Positions 46,188 to 55,217 are shown, counted from the stretch's first letter. The stretch is DNA of 64,000 bases from an uncultured Aquimarina sp. (GCF_947500065.1 NZ_CANMQT010000006.1:350417-414416), one strand, 5' to 3'. Notes: a model not told the origin generated them from the sequence alone. Program-made: numbers and translations.

Positions 46188-46922
46188 ATGATAAGCATTG
46201 ATAAAGTAAATACAGGTAATAACCCTATTTCTAAGATTGCTGAATTAAACGCTAAAAATCATAAAGGATTTTTTCTGGATCTAGTGATCTATCTATCTGT
46301 AATGTTCCTAATTAGGGAGCTATATTTCTCTAATCTTAGTTTTATTATTAATGGTCTTTTTTGGTCATTTACTTGTTTTGCAGTTGCTACTTGGAGGATG
46401 AGAGTTAGGGGTATAACATGGAAAGATTTGGGATTGAGTAGACCAAAAAATCTTTTTAAAACATTCATGATATCTGGTTTAATTTTGGCTGCTGTTGTCA
46501 TATCATTAGTTTTATTTAATGTCATTATAGATCAATTTTCATTGTTTGATACTCCAGAAGTTTCATCAGAAAATACTGTTTCTAAATTTGGAGATCTTAA
46601 AGGAAACTGGAAGCTTTTCTTTTCAATTATACCATTAGTATTAATTGAATCCTGTTTAGAAGAGTTACTCGATAGAGGGTTTTTAATAAACTGGTTTGAA
46701 AAACTATTTTCTAAAACATCTATAGCAACATTTTTGGCAGTAGTATTACAAGCGGCAATTTTTGGTTTCAGACATTCATATGATTTGTCTGAACGATCTA
46801 TTACTGTTGGTATTATTGGTTTAATTATGGGGATTGCCTATGTGAAATTCGGAAGAAATCTATGGCCTCTAATTATAGCACATTGTATACTGAATACTAT
46901 GTCGTTTATTGATAGGGTATGA
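46188..46922 (+). CDS. CPBP family intramembrane metalloprotease
   Basis: This 244-residue integral membrane protein of about six to eight helices belongs to the CAAX protease/bacteriocin-processing (Abi) family. Motif 1 reads ESCLEELLDRGFLINW (EExxxR present), motif 2 FGFRHS (FxxxH) and the third histidine lies in LIIAHCILN. All are in membrane segments, as expected for an active glutamyl-type protease. Relatives prenyl-process proteins or give immunity to or mature bacteriocins. Its position two genes after a double-glycine-leader peptide makes a peptide-related role plausible; this is inference. Confidence 0.88.
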   Translation: MISIDKVNTGNNPISKIAELNAKNHKGFFLDLVIYLSVMFLIRELYFSNLSFIINGLFWSFTCFAVATWRMRVRGITWKDLGLSRPKNLFKTFMISGLILAAVVISLVLFNVIIDQFSLFDTPEVSSENTVSKFGDLKGNWKLFFSIIPLVLIESCLEELLDRGFLINWFEKLFSKTSIATFLAVVLQAAIFGFRHSYDLSERSITVGIIGLIMGIAYVKFGRNLWPLIIAHCILNTMSFIDRV

Positions 46923-46942
46923 TACATATTCATTAATTACAA

Positions 46943-47488
46943 TTAAAGTGTATTCCTTTTAATTTCAGTTAGTACTTTTTTCGTTTTATCATTTAATGCT
47001 GTTTCTCCATCTATTCTCAAAACTTTACAGTGTAATAATTTGATCCAATTGTAGTGAATCTTTAAAGATCTTCCATCAAAATTTGGGTTCTCATATTGAT
47101 TAGCCCATTCTAAGAAAGCTTTCGAAATCTGTTGAGTTTTTTTATCTGAAAAGAGCTTTTCCCCATACCGTTCCTTTTCTCTTTTATAAAGACGGTCCAT
47201 TCTTTTCTTATTGTCCAAAATCATAAATATTGCTAGATCAAAGGATGTTTCCCATTCTTTTCCCCAAGTCACTAATGAACCACTAACAACAACGTTTTCA
47301 AAATTTTTAAAATCAGCTTTGAATCTTTTATTTCGTGCGATCAGTGGTGTTTTTTCCTGGAAGGGCGGTGTAGTTTTTTTCCAATAATAATCATCGACAT
47401 CTAAATGAATAAAATCTGTTCTTTTTTCAATTTCCTGAGCTAGCGTTGTTGTTCCAGAACCTGATGCTCCAAATATTATTATTTTCAT
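46943..47488 (-). CDS. P-loop NTPase, adenylate-kinase-like / DNA topology modulation-like
   Basis: The 181-residue cytoplasmic protein has an N-terminal Walker A motif, FGASGSGTTTLA. A DVDDYYWKKTTPPF block and a RNKRF region follow, resembling the small kinase-like 'AAA family / topology modulation' (FlaR) group. The substrate is unknown. Its start codon directly abuts the stop of the upstream membrane-protein gene, so the two are co-translated. Confidence 0.75.
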   Translation of the reverse strand: MKIIIFGASGSGTTTLAQEIEKRTDFIHLDVDDYYWKKTTPPFQEKTPLIARNKRFKADFKNFENVVVSGSLVTWGKEWETSFDLAIFMILDNKKRMDRLYKREKERYGEKLFSDKKTQQISKAFLEWANQYENPNFDGRSLKIHYNWIKLLHCKVLRIDGETALNDKTKKVLTEIKRNTL

Positions 47489-48127
47489 CTATCTGGGTTT
47501 TGTTTTAAATAAAAGTAGACCACTAGATAATATCCAAGCAGCTATGCTAAAGGTAAATATTCTAAAACCTGTTAAACTCGTAAATACAAAATCAGTTAAT
47601 CCTCCGGTGATTGCAAAAATTGTAATAAAAACTCCTAAATACCCAATCCATTTGGGATATTTGTTTTCTAACAGGATGATAATAGCGTATACTAATATAG
47701 CGAAGCAACAAGCGACTATAAAGATATAGTCCAAAGGAATATTTATAGCAAAACTATAGTTAGTAATAGGTTGTAAAAGTTCAATATTCTCCTCTAATCT
47801 TTCTGAGTATTGATTCAAAAAATAGGGTAGTGTAAGTCCATTAAAAAGAGCTGCAAACATAGCGGCAATTAAACCAAATGAAATAATGATGAATGCTAGA
47901 ACAGCTAATTTCCACTTATCTAAAAGGGCCATTGTTAAACCGTAAAATCCAAATAAAAGTATTGGTAAGCTGAATATGGCCAATGAATGGGCAACACGGA
48001 TTGTTTTAGAAATTTTGATAATATGTTCAATACTTCCACCAGATGGGTGTAGAATCATTGTTGCAATAATTAATAATGCTCCAGAAATAAGAGAGATACC
48101 AGTACTCTTATACATATGATTTTCCAT
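47489..48127 (-). CDS. integral membrane protein of unknown function
   Basis: The 212-residue protein has about six hydrophobic helices (for example ISLISGALLIIATMIL, IFSLPILLFGFYGLTMAL, LAVLAFIIISFGLIAAMFAAL and FIVACCFAILVYAIIILL). It resembles DUF4386-type membrane proteins in size and pattern, but I do not assign a family with certainty. It abuts the P-loop gene downstream and sits 73 bases after the Crp-type regulator gene on the same strand. That regulator may therefore control the pair. Confidence 0.65.
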   Translation of the reverse strand: MENHMYKSTGISLISGALLIIATMILHPSGGSIEHIIKISKTIRVAHSLAIFSLPILLFGFYGLTMALLDKWKLAVLAFIIISFGLIAAMFAALFNGLTLPYFLNQYSERLEENIELLQPITNYSFAINIPLDYIFIVACCFAILVYAIIILLENKYPKWIGYLGVFITIFAITGGLTDFVFTSLTGFRIFTFSIAAWILSSGLLLFKTKPR

Positions 48128-48200
48128 TTATTTGATATTTAATTATAACATCAAATATCAATGCTTTGTTTAAAAGTATCACTTGATTCTAATCAAGAAA

Positions 48201-48761
48201 TTACCTGATTCGTTTTCGTACTCTACTAAAAGTTTCTGGTGTGATTTTTAAATAAGATGCTATTATTTTTTGTGGAAATTCTTGAAGAAGTTGAGGTTTG
48301 TTTTTAAGTATATATTCATACTTTTCATCAGGTGTATTGTTATTGTCGAAAAAAGTAATTCTGGAAGTAGATTCCTCCAGAATCCTTCCTATTTGAAAAA
48401 AGGACTGGGATAGAGCAATTAGTTTGTGTATAGAATCAATAGATAGTTCGAATACAGCGCTATCCGTAAAAGCTTGTATTGCATATTCAGAGGGTTTTCT
48501 AGAAGTAAAACTTTTATGATTGATAACCCAATCATTCTTTATACTCAAATCTATGATGTTTTTATTGAGATCTGAATCCATTTTGTATTGATGAAAACTA
48601 CCCGAAACAACAAAGTATAAGGAAGAACAAGTATCACCTTTCTGAAGTAAAAAGGCTTCTTTTTTTAGTTCTATATATTGAATTTCTTGTTGTAGAAGTA
48701 ATGATTCTTTATCGGAAAACTTACCAGCTCTGTCTATAAATTCCAAAATTGATTCATCCAT
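48201..48761 (-). CDS. Crp/Fnr-family transcription regulator
   Basis: The 186-residue protein has a cyclic-nucleotide-binding-like N-terminal roll (KKEAFLLQKGDTCSSLYFVV, SGSFHQYKMD). A short C-terminal winged helix follows (PQKIIASYLKITPETFSRVRKRIR), ending immediately after the recognition helix, as in many Bacteroidota members. No RxS phosphate pair for cAMP is seen. It lies 10 bases after the serine hydrolase gene on the same strand, likely one transcript. Confidence 0.87.
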   Translation of the reverse strand: MDESILEFIDRAGKFSDKESLLLQQEIQYIELKKEAFLLQKGDTCSSLYFVVSGSFHQYKMDSDLNKNIIDLSIKNDWVINHKSFTSRKPSEYAIQAFTDSAVFELSIDSIHKLIALSQSFFQIGRILEESTSRITFFDNNNTPDEKYEYILKNKPQLLQEFPQKIIASYLKITPETFSRVRKRIR

Positions 48762-48771
48762 AATTTGTGAG

Positions 48772-49884
48772 TTAGTAGTTCTCTTTTTCTAAATAATCCC
48801 AGAGTGCATTCCCTATTTTTTCTCCATACATAGAGTTTGTAAATAACACATATCCTGATTTTTTAGACACATCCATCAGATACCAACAAGTAAAACCGTC
48901 ATTTGTTCCCCCATGGAAATATGTGTTCTGATATTCTGAGTCTGCAGTAATAAATCCTAAACTATAATACACATTTATTCCTGCCGACGTGGTTGTAATT
49001 TTTGAATGATGTTTGAATAATTCATTATAACTATCTTCAGATAAAACTTTCTTATTCATTACACCGATCATCCATTTAGAAAAATCAAGAGGTTCTGAAC
49101 GAATGGAAGCTGGAGCAACAAATTTGCCCTTGTCTTTTTTATACCAATAATCATTTTTCCAGTCAATTAACTTACCTTCTTTATCATAAGGTTCTGCTTT
49201 ATGTTCCGTGGTATACGCATCTTCAATAAAAGTAGTGTGCTCCAGTTCTAGGGGTTTTGCAATTCTTTTTTGAAAGATGGCTTCTAAACCATTCCAATCA
49301 GTACCTTCTAGATGCTTTAAAACCATTGCCAGATATTGATATCCTTCTCCAGAATATTCATAATTAGTACCTGGATCGAATTTTAGTATCAGTTTTTTAT
49401 CTTCTTCGTTTTCTCTCCAATTAGGAAACCCAGACCTGTGACTAAGAATCATTCTGGCTGTTATTTTTTTATAGCGTTCATCATAAGCGATATCTTTATA
49501 GGGTAGATATTCGTACAGAGGTTTGTCTAAATCTAGTTTTCCTTCTTCTACATACGTCATAACAAAACAAGCAAACACAGATTTTGATATCGATGCTCCT
49601 TCAAAAATTGTTTTGTTAGTAACGAGTATTTTTTTTTCTAAGTTAGCATATCCAAGCATATGATGATACACAACCTTACTGTCGTTTATTATTGCGATTG
49701 ACAGTCCTGGAATATGTAATGAGTCCATTTTAGACTTGAGAAAAGTGTTTATGGAATCGGGTGAAATATGAACTCCCTTAAGGTTTTCAATTTTTAATTT
49801 CTTTTCGTTCTGAGAATAGCAACTCGTTAATGTGCTCATTAGTATAAACGTAAATAATACTTTAAAATAACGTGTTGTCTTCAT
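48772..49884 (-). CDS. beta-lactamase-fold serine hydrolase lipoprotein
   Basis: The 370-residue protein from the internal ATG at 49884 (MKTTRYFKVLF) has a lipoprotein signal (FILMSTLTSCYS). The class C hydrolase fold follows, with SxxK in EGASISKSVFACF, YxN-like YEYSGEGYQYLA and a His/Gly third motif FHGGTNDGFTCWY. I prefer this start because the upstream 17 residues in frame would precede and weaken the signal peptide. Distant relatives are esterases and D-aminopeptidases. It ends 10 bases before the Crp-type gene. Confidence 0.85.
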   Translation of the reverse strand: MKTTRYFKVLFTFILMSTLTSCYSQNEKKLKIENLKGVHISPDSINTFLKSKMDSLHIPGLSIAIINDSKVVYHHMLGYANLEKKILVTNKTIFEGASISKSVFACFVMTYVEEGKLDLDKPLYEYLPYKDIAYDERYKKITARMILSHRSGFPNWRENEEDKKLILKFDPGTNYEYSGEGYQYLAMVLKHLEGTDWNGLEAIFQKRIAKPLELEHTTFIEDAYTTEHKAEPYDKEGKLIDWKNDYWYKKDKGKFVAPASIRSEPLDFSKWMIGVMNKKVLSEDSYNELFKHHSKITTTSAGINVYYSLGFITADSEYQNTYFHGGTNDGFTCWYLMDVSKKSGYVLFTNSMYGEKIGNALWDYLEKENY

Positions 49885-49964
49885 TTTGTATTGATTTGTT
49901 CTGGAATTAAAAATAGCTAATTTCCGATTAAGCACTTAGCCAAAACTCTTTATTTTTAAAGATT

Positions 49965-50063
49965 TTAATCATAATCAAAAGGAATCACAATATTAGGATT
50001 AGTCTCAGGAAAATCAATCATCAATTGTCTAAACCATTTTTGAATTTTTCTATGTTTACCTCA
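49965..50063 (-). pseudogene. C-terminal gene remnant, unknown
   Basis: Within the gap between two minus-strand genes, the minus strand reads 32 coherent codons (HRKIQKWFRQLMIDFPETNP and then NIVIPFDYD) followed by TAA. There is no start, and a TGA lies just upstream. The Trp, Pro and Asp-rich text looks like a real protein tail rather than random AT sequence. It may be the last remains of a lost gene. Confidence 0.25.
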
Positions 50064-50163
50064 CTTCAGATTTTTATATTAGAATACAGGTGTTTGTTTT
50101 TCAGTATTCGACTCCAGAAGCATATTGAATAGTATTTTTGATTTATTAGATTGTATTATTCCT

Positions 50164-51045
50164 TTATATTTTTTTAATGGATTGGGATATAGGACGATTT
50201 GGATCTAGTTTCCATACATTGAATGATCCATCAAATAAACTAGATAGAATTCCTAGGCTAGCAAAAGCTATCATTGCGACAGTACCTGAATAACCAGCTC
50301 CACAAGAACAAATTATTTTTTCAGTTCGCCAATTTGGAATACTATTATCAAATAGTGTCATAATCTCTTTTGCTTCAAGAAAAAGTCCAGTGTCTTTGTC
50401 TAGAAGAGAATTATATGGAGCACTAATGGCTCCAGGAATATGGCCGGTGCGCGGGTCTTCTGCTTTTCCATTGTATCCAGCAATACCACGTCCATCAATA
50501 ACGCAGGCATTATTTTTTTCAATAAGGAACTCTTCCATAGATTGTCTTAAATATTCTTGACATTCTGGTTCAAAAGTACCTTTCGATACATTTTGTATTT
50601 CTTGAGAAACAGAAAAACCTAATGATTTCCAATGTTTTAATCCACCATTTAGAACTCTAACATTATCAAATCCCCAATAACGCATAGCCCACCAAATTCT
50701 ACCTGCAAACATATGGTGGTAATCATCATAAAGTATAACAGTATCTTCTTTATGAATGCCTAAGTTTATAAATGACTGTTCCGCTTCTTTAAAGGATGAT
50801 ACTTGTGCTAAACTAGGCACCACATTTATTTCTATAAATTCTTTTCTCCAATCGAGAAAACTTGCGGTAGGAATATGTTCTAAGGTATACTCATTATAAA
50901 GTGATCGTGGATCTGTTCCCCAAACCCCTCTTACATCAAAAACTTTCACATTGGGTTGTCCCAAAATATCATTTAACTCTTTAGCAGCTACTAGAGGTGA
51001 GAAAAAAACCTCACCTCTAGTAGTATTCAAATGTTCTCTTTCCAT
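50164..51045 (-). CDS. sulfurtransferase with two rhodanese domains (SseA-like)
   Basis: The 293-residue protein has tandem rhodanese domains. The inactive first one carries FDVRGVWGTDPRSLYNEYTL, and the second carries the active site with a persulfide-forming Cys in ICSCGAGYSGTVAM. The N-terminal signal is absent, so it is cytoplasmic. Thiosulfate or 3-mercaptopyruvate would be the sulfur donor; the loop size around CxxGxxG is closer to mercaptopyruvate sulfurtransferases than I can prove. It is a single gene. Confidence 0.88.
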   Translation of the reverse strand: MEREHLNTTRGEVFFSPLVAAKELNDILGQPNVKVFDVRGVWGTDPRSLYNEYTLEHIPTASFLDWRKEFIEINVVPSLAQVSSFKEAEQSFINLGIHKEDTVILYDDYHHMFAGRIWWAMRYWGFDNVRVLNGGLKHWKSLGFSVSQEIQNVSKGTFEPECQEYLRQSMEEFLIEKNNACVIDGRGIAGYNGKAEDPRTGHIPGAISAPYNSLLDKDTGLFLEAKEIMTLFDNSIPNWRTEKIICSCGAGYSGTVAMIAFASLGILSSLFDGSFNVWKLDPNRPISQSIKKI

Positions 51046-51113
51046 GGGTAGTATATTTTATACCGGTAGAATTGCCTTTTATTATGTTCTTCGAATACTT
51101 CTGATTTGCTGTT

Positions 51114-52613
51114 TTAATGTTTTGAATTTAAAATGGTTAAACAAATATTTATTCCTTGTCTGATATTTCCAATTCTTATATTTTCATTAGGACTATGTTG
51201 ATTATTGTCCATATTTACCATAGGAATAATCACAGTGGGAACCTTTAATTTGTTTATAACAGGTACAATGGGAACAGTACCTCCCATTAATCTTATGACT
51301 ACGGGTTCTTCTCCAAATTTTTCCATTAATTGAGCTCTTATTTTTTTTCCAAAATCGGAATCAGGATTTGTCCTAAAGGCATTTAAACTGCGAGATGCTA
51401 TAAATTTTACAATTTTTGGATGACTTCTTCTTTCCTCATCCGTAGGATCTCTGTCAATAACATAATATCCTTGTTGTTGAATATGCTTTTTTACTTTTTG
51501 TAATTGAACCTTTCCATCTGTTTCCGGAACCAACCTAATATCCAAGTTGGCTGTCGCATATTCGGGTATGACCGTTTTTAATCCTTTCCCTTTCCAAGAT
51601 GTTCCGATTTGTCTGACATTTAGGGAAGGGTATTGTAGTGATTCTTGATAATTATTACCTACTTTTTCTGATGCGTATATGCCTAGATTTTTATTCAACT
51701 TTTTCGAATTAAAAGGAACTGATTCTAAAAGTTTATATATTTCCGGAGATATTTCTATGCCTTTATAATAATCCTCTATTAATACCTTTCCTTGTTCATC
51801 TTTCATACTAGACAATAAGTTTGCTAAACTAAAAACAGGGTTTGGTACATAATTTCCATAGTGACCACTATGCTGTGGTAATTTTGATCCATACGTAGTA
51901 ATTGAACAGGTTGTAATTCCTCTACACCCAAAAGTAACTGTTGGTTTGTTAGAGTTATGTGCTGGACCATCCATTACAATAAAATAATCCGATGCATATC
52001 TTTCTTTATATTTCTCTAAAGTTGATAGTAAGGCTTTGGAGCCGTATTCTTCTTCAGGATCAAAGATTACTTTTATATTAATATTAGGTTTAACTCCTTT
52101 ATCTTTTAAAATTTTTAACGCAGATAATAACATTATAATGGGAGCTTTATCATCTGCTGCTGCTCGCGCAAATATTCGCCATTCATCATTAATTTCATTA
52201 TTTAAATTTTTCCAATCTATTTGGTTCCAAACACCATTTTCATTTTTCTCTTTTAAAACTGGATCAAAAGGATTTTTTTGATTCCAAGATTCAGGGTTGA
52301 TTGGTTGCCCATCAATATGAAAATAGAATAGTACTGTTTCATATGTTGGATCATATTTCTTTTCCGCAATTAAGATTGGAAGTGTACTTGATTCAAGTGA
52401 TGTGGTGTTGAAACCTAAATCATTATATTCTTTTTTTACCCAATTTATATTTTGGAGCATTAAACTCTTATTTTCTGGTAGATTAGGAATGCTGACAAAC
52501 TCCTTATGCATCAATAAGATATTTTTGAAACTATCATTCGTTATATCATTATTGGATTGTCCGTGCATTAAAAATGAAACTAGAAATAGAACAAAAGCAC
52601 TTGTTGTTTTCAT
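51114..52613 (-). CDS. secreted M20-family zinc peptidase
   Basis: The 499-residue protein has a signal peptide (residues 1-19, ending LMHGQ). M20 dipeptidase/carboxypeptidase motifs follow: the first metal histidine in FYFHIDGQP, the bridging Asp in RAAADDKAPI, catalytic EE in FDPEEEYGS, and a late ligand histidine in QHSPNENIRIG. A dimerisation insert (about 220-370) is present. Members hydrolyse dipeptides or N-acyl amino acids; this exported one probably works in the periplasm. It is a single gene, next to a sulfurtransferase gene. Confidence 0.9.
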   Translation of the reverse strand: MKTTSAFVLFLVSFLMHGQSNNDITNDSFKNILLMHKEFVSIPNLPENKSLMLQNINWVKKEYNDLGFNTTSLESSTLPILIAEKKYDPTYETVLFYFHIDGQPINPESWNQKNPFDPVLKEKNENGVWNQIDWKNLNNEINDEWRIFARAAADDKAPIIMLLSALKILKDKGVKPNINIKVIFDPEEEYGSKALLSTLEKYKERYASDYFIVMDGPAHNSNKPTVTFGCRGITTCSITTYGSKLPQHSGHYGNYVPNPVFSLANLLSSMKDEQGKVLIEDYYKGIEISPEIYKLLESVPFNSKKLNKNLGIYASEKVGNNYQESLQYPSLNVRQIGTSWKGKGLKTVIPEYATANLDIRLVPETDGKVQLQKVKKHIQQQGYYVIDRDPTDEERRSHPKIVKFIASRSLNAFRTNPDSDFGKKIRAQLMEKFGEEPVVIRLMGGTVPIVPVINKLKVPTVIIPMVNMDNNQHSPNENIRIGNIRQGINICLTILNSKH

Positions 52614-52676
52614 AATTTATTTGTTTTGTATACTATATAGTAATATACATAAGTTAAATTTTAAATAGATAATAGC

Positions 52677-52796
52677 TTACTCTTCTCTTAATTTACCTTT
52701 TATTGGGCTAATGAAACTTTTTATATCACTTTTAAATTCTTGATAGTCTTTTTTATTCAGTTGAGTAGCAACACCAAGGTATTGTAATAGTATATT
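52677..52796 (-). pseudogene. C-terminal gene remnant, unknown
   Basis: Between the M20 peptidase and ATP-grasp genes the minus strand is open for 39 codons and ends in TAA. It reads YLGVATQLNKKDYQEF and then KSDIKSFISPIKGKLREE, after an upstream TAG. The text is protein-like, but no start codon lies in range. It is probably the tail of a gene whose 5' part has been lost. Further decayed pieces at 49.96 and 55.3 kb suggest repeated insertion and loss in this part of the chromosome. Confidence 0.3.
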
Positions 52797-52813
52797 CTAA
52801 AATTGCCTTACTG

Positions 52814-53716
52814 CTAGATGTAGTCTTGTAAAGCGTTTTCTTTTAGGTTGTTATAGAATTCGTTTCTATCCGCGTTATTAGGTAATCCAGCGACTTGTCC
52901 GTCTCCAAGTTCCATAATAATCCAGCCTCCATTTTTCTTTTTAGCAATATCCATTGTAAAGAATTTACTATCAATATTTTGTGCTATTTCGATAAAATCA
53001 TCAAGTTCAGGTTTCGTTTCTCCATACTCTCCCTCGTCCCAGTAATCAAATACTTTTACTATCTTCTTATTGATAAAAAACACTCTGAATTCCTTAGTCA
53101 AAGGCATCCTGCTTTTTGAGTGTTCAGTCAAAAACTCAAGTTCCTCGAACTGCCTAAATACTAACCCTTCATTTAATGAATTTCCTCTTAGCTCAATGAA
53201 TTTATCTACTATAGATTTTACTTTGTCAGAATCTGACGCATTAGGAATGAAGCAAGCGTCTTCCCAATTATGCTTTTCAGATTTCACATAATCTTTTACA
53301 ATTATTGGGCTTTTTCCAAATTTCTTTATCAGTTCAAGTATCGTATCATTATTCAAGTCAGTAGTCCAGTTTGATTTTGGCGTTTTTGATTCTATTTTAT
53401 TGTAAGAATCAGGGAAGTAATGGCAATGTTGATATTCAGTTGGAGTATTAATTAATTGAATACTTTTCTTTAAGAGTCCGTCAAATAAATTTTTGTATTG
53501 AGATGGGGTTAACATCCATCCTCTATAAATTCCAAATTCTTTGTTTTCAGGTTCTTTTACAAACCTTAAAGCGGCAGAAATATTTCCGTCGGTCAATTCC
53601 TCGAAGCTTATCAATGAAAAGTCAAAACCGGCTTTAAGAGCAGATTTTTTTTCCTCTTCATAATCTGGCTCGATTACTTTATTATCAAATACACTATCGC
53701 AATATATAATTCTCAT
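52814..53716 (-). CDS. ATP-grasp domain protein, unknown ligation substrate
   Basis: From the internal ATG at 53716 (MRIIYCDSVFDNK) the protein has 300 residues. An in-frame ATG 54 bases upstream is possible but would add an unlike N-terminus. The fold is ATP-grasp: the ATP-binding lysine block IIVKDYVKSEKHNWEDACF, the FRVFFINKKIVKVFDYW core, and the metal-binding end WIIMELGDGQVAGLP. These enzymes join a carboxylate to an amine or similar. The family (DUF4343-like) has no known substrate. It lies just left of the cassette-like array on the same strand. Confidence 0.8.
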   Translation of the reverse strand: MRIIYCDSVFDNKVIEPDYEEEKKSALKAGFDFSLISFEELTDGNISAALRFVKEPENKEFGIYRGWMLTPSQYKNLFDGLLKKSIQLINTPTEYQHCHYFPDSYNKIESKTPKSNWTTDLNNDTILELIKKFGKSPIIVKDYVKSEKHNWEDACFIPNASDSDKVKSIVDKFIELRGNSLNEGLVFRQFEELEFLTEHSKSRMPLTKEFRVFFINKKIVKVFDYWDEGEYGETKPELDDFIEIAQNIDSKFFTMDIAKKKNGGWIIMELGDGQVAGLPNNADRNEFYNNLKENALQDYI

Positions 53717-53813
53717 TTTTTCTTTTTCACAAGGTTCTATAACATCTCGTATAAAAGGGTAGCCTGCCAATAAGCGGCTAGGATTTGTTATAAATTATTG
53801 ACAGTAGTGTTTT

Positions 53814-54209
53814 TTACAATTCTTCTACAAGTTGAATATTGTTTCCACAGGTATCATTAAAAACTGCAACTTTTACAGTCCCCATTTCGGTTGGTTTCAT
53901 GCTAAATTCTACACCAAATTTCGTCAATCGTTCATATTCCGCATCAACATTTTGAACATCAAATTGGGTGTATGGAATTCCAGCATCCATCAATGCATCT
54001 TGAAAGACTTTAGACGGTTCAAAATGATTAGGAGCTGGTTCCAATAATAATTCTGGTCCATCCTGTGCTTCTTTTGATACCAAGGTAAGCCATCTGTTTC
54101 CACCTTCTAATGGTACGTCCTTCTTCTTTATGAAACTCAATTTTTCCGTATAAAATTTTAAAGCTTTTTCTTGGTCTCGAACGGGAATACTAATTAGTGT
54201 TATTTTCAT
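53814..54209 (-). CDS. VOC (glyoxalase/bleomycin-resistance-fold) protein
   Basis: This 131-residue vicinal-oxygen-chelate protein has strands at both ends (TLISIPVRDQEKALKFYTEKL and VAVFNDTCGNNIQLVEEL). Metal-site candidates are visible near the start (no clear histidine) and end (Glu near the C-terminus). It may be a dioxygenase, isomerase or binding protein. It starts seven bases after the AraC-family regulator gene on the same strand, so the two are probably co-regulated, a common pairing in which the regulator controls a small-molecule response. Confidence 0.82.
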   Translation of the reverse strand: MKITLISIPVRDQEKALKFYTEKLSFIKKKDVPLEGGNRWLTLVSKEAQDGPELLLEPAPNHFEPSKVFQDALMDAGIPYTQFDVQNVDAEYERLTKFGVEFSMKPTEMGTVKVAVFNDTCGNNIQLVEEL

Positions 54210-54216
54210 CTTTTAT

Positions 54217-54639
54217 TTATTTATACTCCAAAGTTCCGAACTTCGAATCTATTATACTTCTTGAAAGTTGCTCTTTTTGAAATTTCGTAGGCGATTTTCC
54301 CGTTTTTGTTTTAAATAAAGTGCTGAATGAACCTAAACTTTCAAACCCAACAGCAAAACAGGTTTCAGTTACCGACATTCCATTTTTCAGATGCTCTTTA
54401 GATTTCTCAATTCGTTTGTTAATTAAGTATTGTCTTGGAGTTTGTCCATAATATTTTTTGAACAAGCGTAATAAGTGATATTTGGAAACAAACTGAATTT
54501 GGGACAATAAGTCCAAATTTAAATTTACATCATAATTGTTTTCGATATAGTTTCGAATCCCAATTACGGTATTAATTTGTCCTTCATTTGAATAAACAAT
54601 GCTACGAATTCTATAAAGTTCTTTTTCGTAAAATGTCAT
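54217..54639 (-). CDS. AraC-family DNA-binding protein (regulatory domain only)
   Basis: The 140-residue protein carries the two-HTH AraC DNA-binding domain (LLSQIQFVSKYHLLRLFKKY, and MSVTETCFAVGFESLGSFST). A short N-terminal helix region (about 25 residues) replaces a ligand-binding domain. It resembles stand-alone regulators such as MarA/SoxS-like members. It precedes and probably co-transcribes with the VOC gene. Its start abuts the first spacer repeat (54,656-54,794), making it the left boundary of the cassette-like region. Confidence 0.85.
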   Translation of the reverse strand: MTFYEKELYRIRSIVYSNEGQINTVIGIRNYIENNYDVNLNLDLLSQIQFVSKYHLLRLFKKYYGQTPRQYLINKRIEKSKEHLKNGMSVTETCFAVGFESLGSFSTLFKTKTGKSPTKFQKEQLSRSIIDSKFGTLEYK

Positions 54640-54655
54640 TATTTCCTTTTCTTAT

Positions 54656-54794
54656 AGTACTGCTAACAGTTTGTGTATGTTTAGTTGCGTTGGCTAACAA
54701 CTAAATTAGTAAAAGAAAGCGAACCAGAGGGAAATTCGTAGGACTTTCCGCATAAACACAGAATTAGCAATTGATTATACATGTTGTAGTACGT
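54656..54794. repeat. cassette-array spacer R1 (long class)
   Basis: This imperfectly palindromic spacer has outer GTACT...AGTAC ends, an ACAG...TTGTGTATG left block and an inner TTGCGTTGG. It also has AATTAGTAAA, TTCGTAGG and ACTTTCC, and then the shared AGCAATTGATTATACATG and GTTGTAG right block. It lies between the AraC gene and the frameshifted gene. Confidence 0.7.
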
Positions 54795-54795
54795 T

Positions 54796-55217
54796 TTATT
54801 TTCTGGCTCTGTGTTTTATCACGAAACTTGTCCATTCTATTCCCAAGCAACTAATTTCATTACTTTCTTTATTACTCAAGTGACCAATCAATTCATTGAA
54901 TGGTAGCATAACACCAATGATTTTACCATTAGATTTGTCAATAACTATCGGACTGTAAGGTACATCACTTTCGGTCCAGGAAATTTCAAATATTATTAGT
55001 TCAAATTTTCCTTTTTCAAGTTTTTTATGAATTTTGAGTTCATCCGTACTATTTTCTTTTTTCAGTTTTTGAATCAGTTTAGCTGAATAGATAAGTGATT
55101 AACAGATTTGTTTTTCGGTGACCATAGCAAATCATTTATATCATTTTCGTTACCAATTTCCAGTTTAGAAATCAAATTTTTATAGACAACGCTATATTTA
55201 TTTTTAAACAATCTCAT
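54796..55217 (-). pseudogene. frameshifted gene of unknown function (two overlapping frames)
   Basis: An ATG at 55217 opens 47 codons (MRLFKNKYSVVYKNLISKLE...) that stop at a TGA (55,074-55,076). The remaining protein continues in another frame (SAKLIQKLKKENSTDELK, then FELIIFEISWTESDVPY, ending FVIKHRARK) to a TAA at 54,796-54,798. The two parts overlap near 55,075-55,102 and together would give about 140 residues of sensible protein text. Total length fits a one-base deletion or two-base insertion in the overlap. No family is recognised. It sits between spacers R1 and R2, so it is a broken cassette-like gene unless the frameshift is a sequencing error. Confidence 0.55.
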
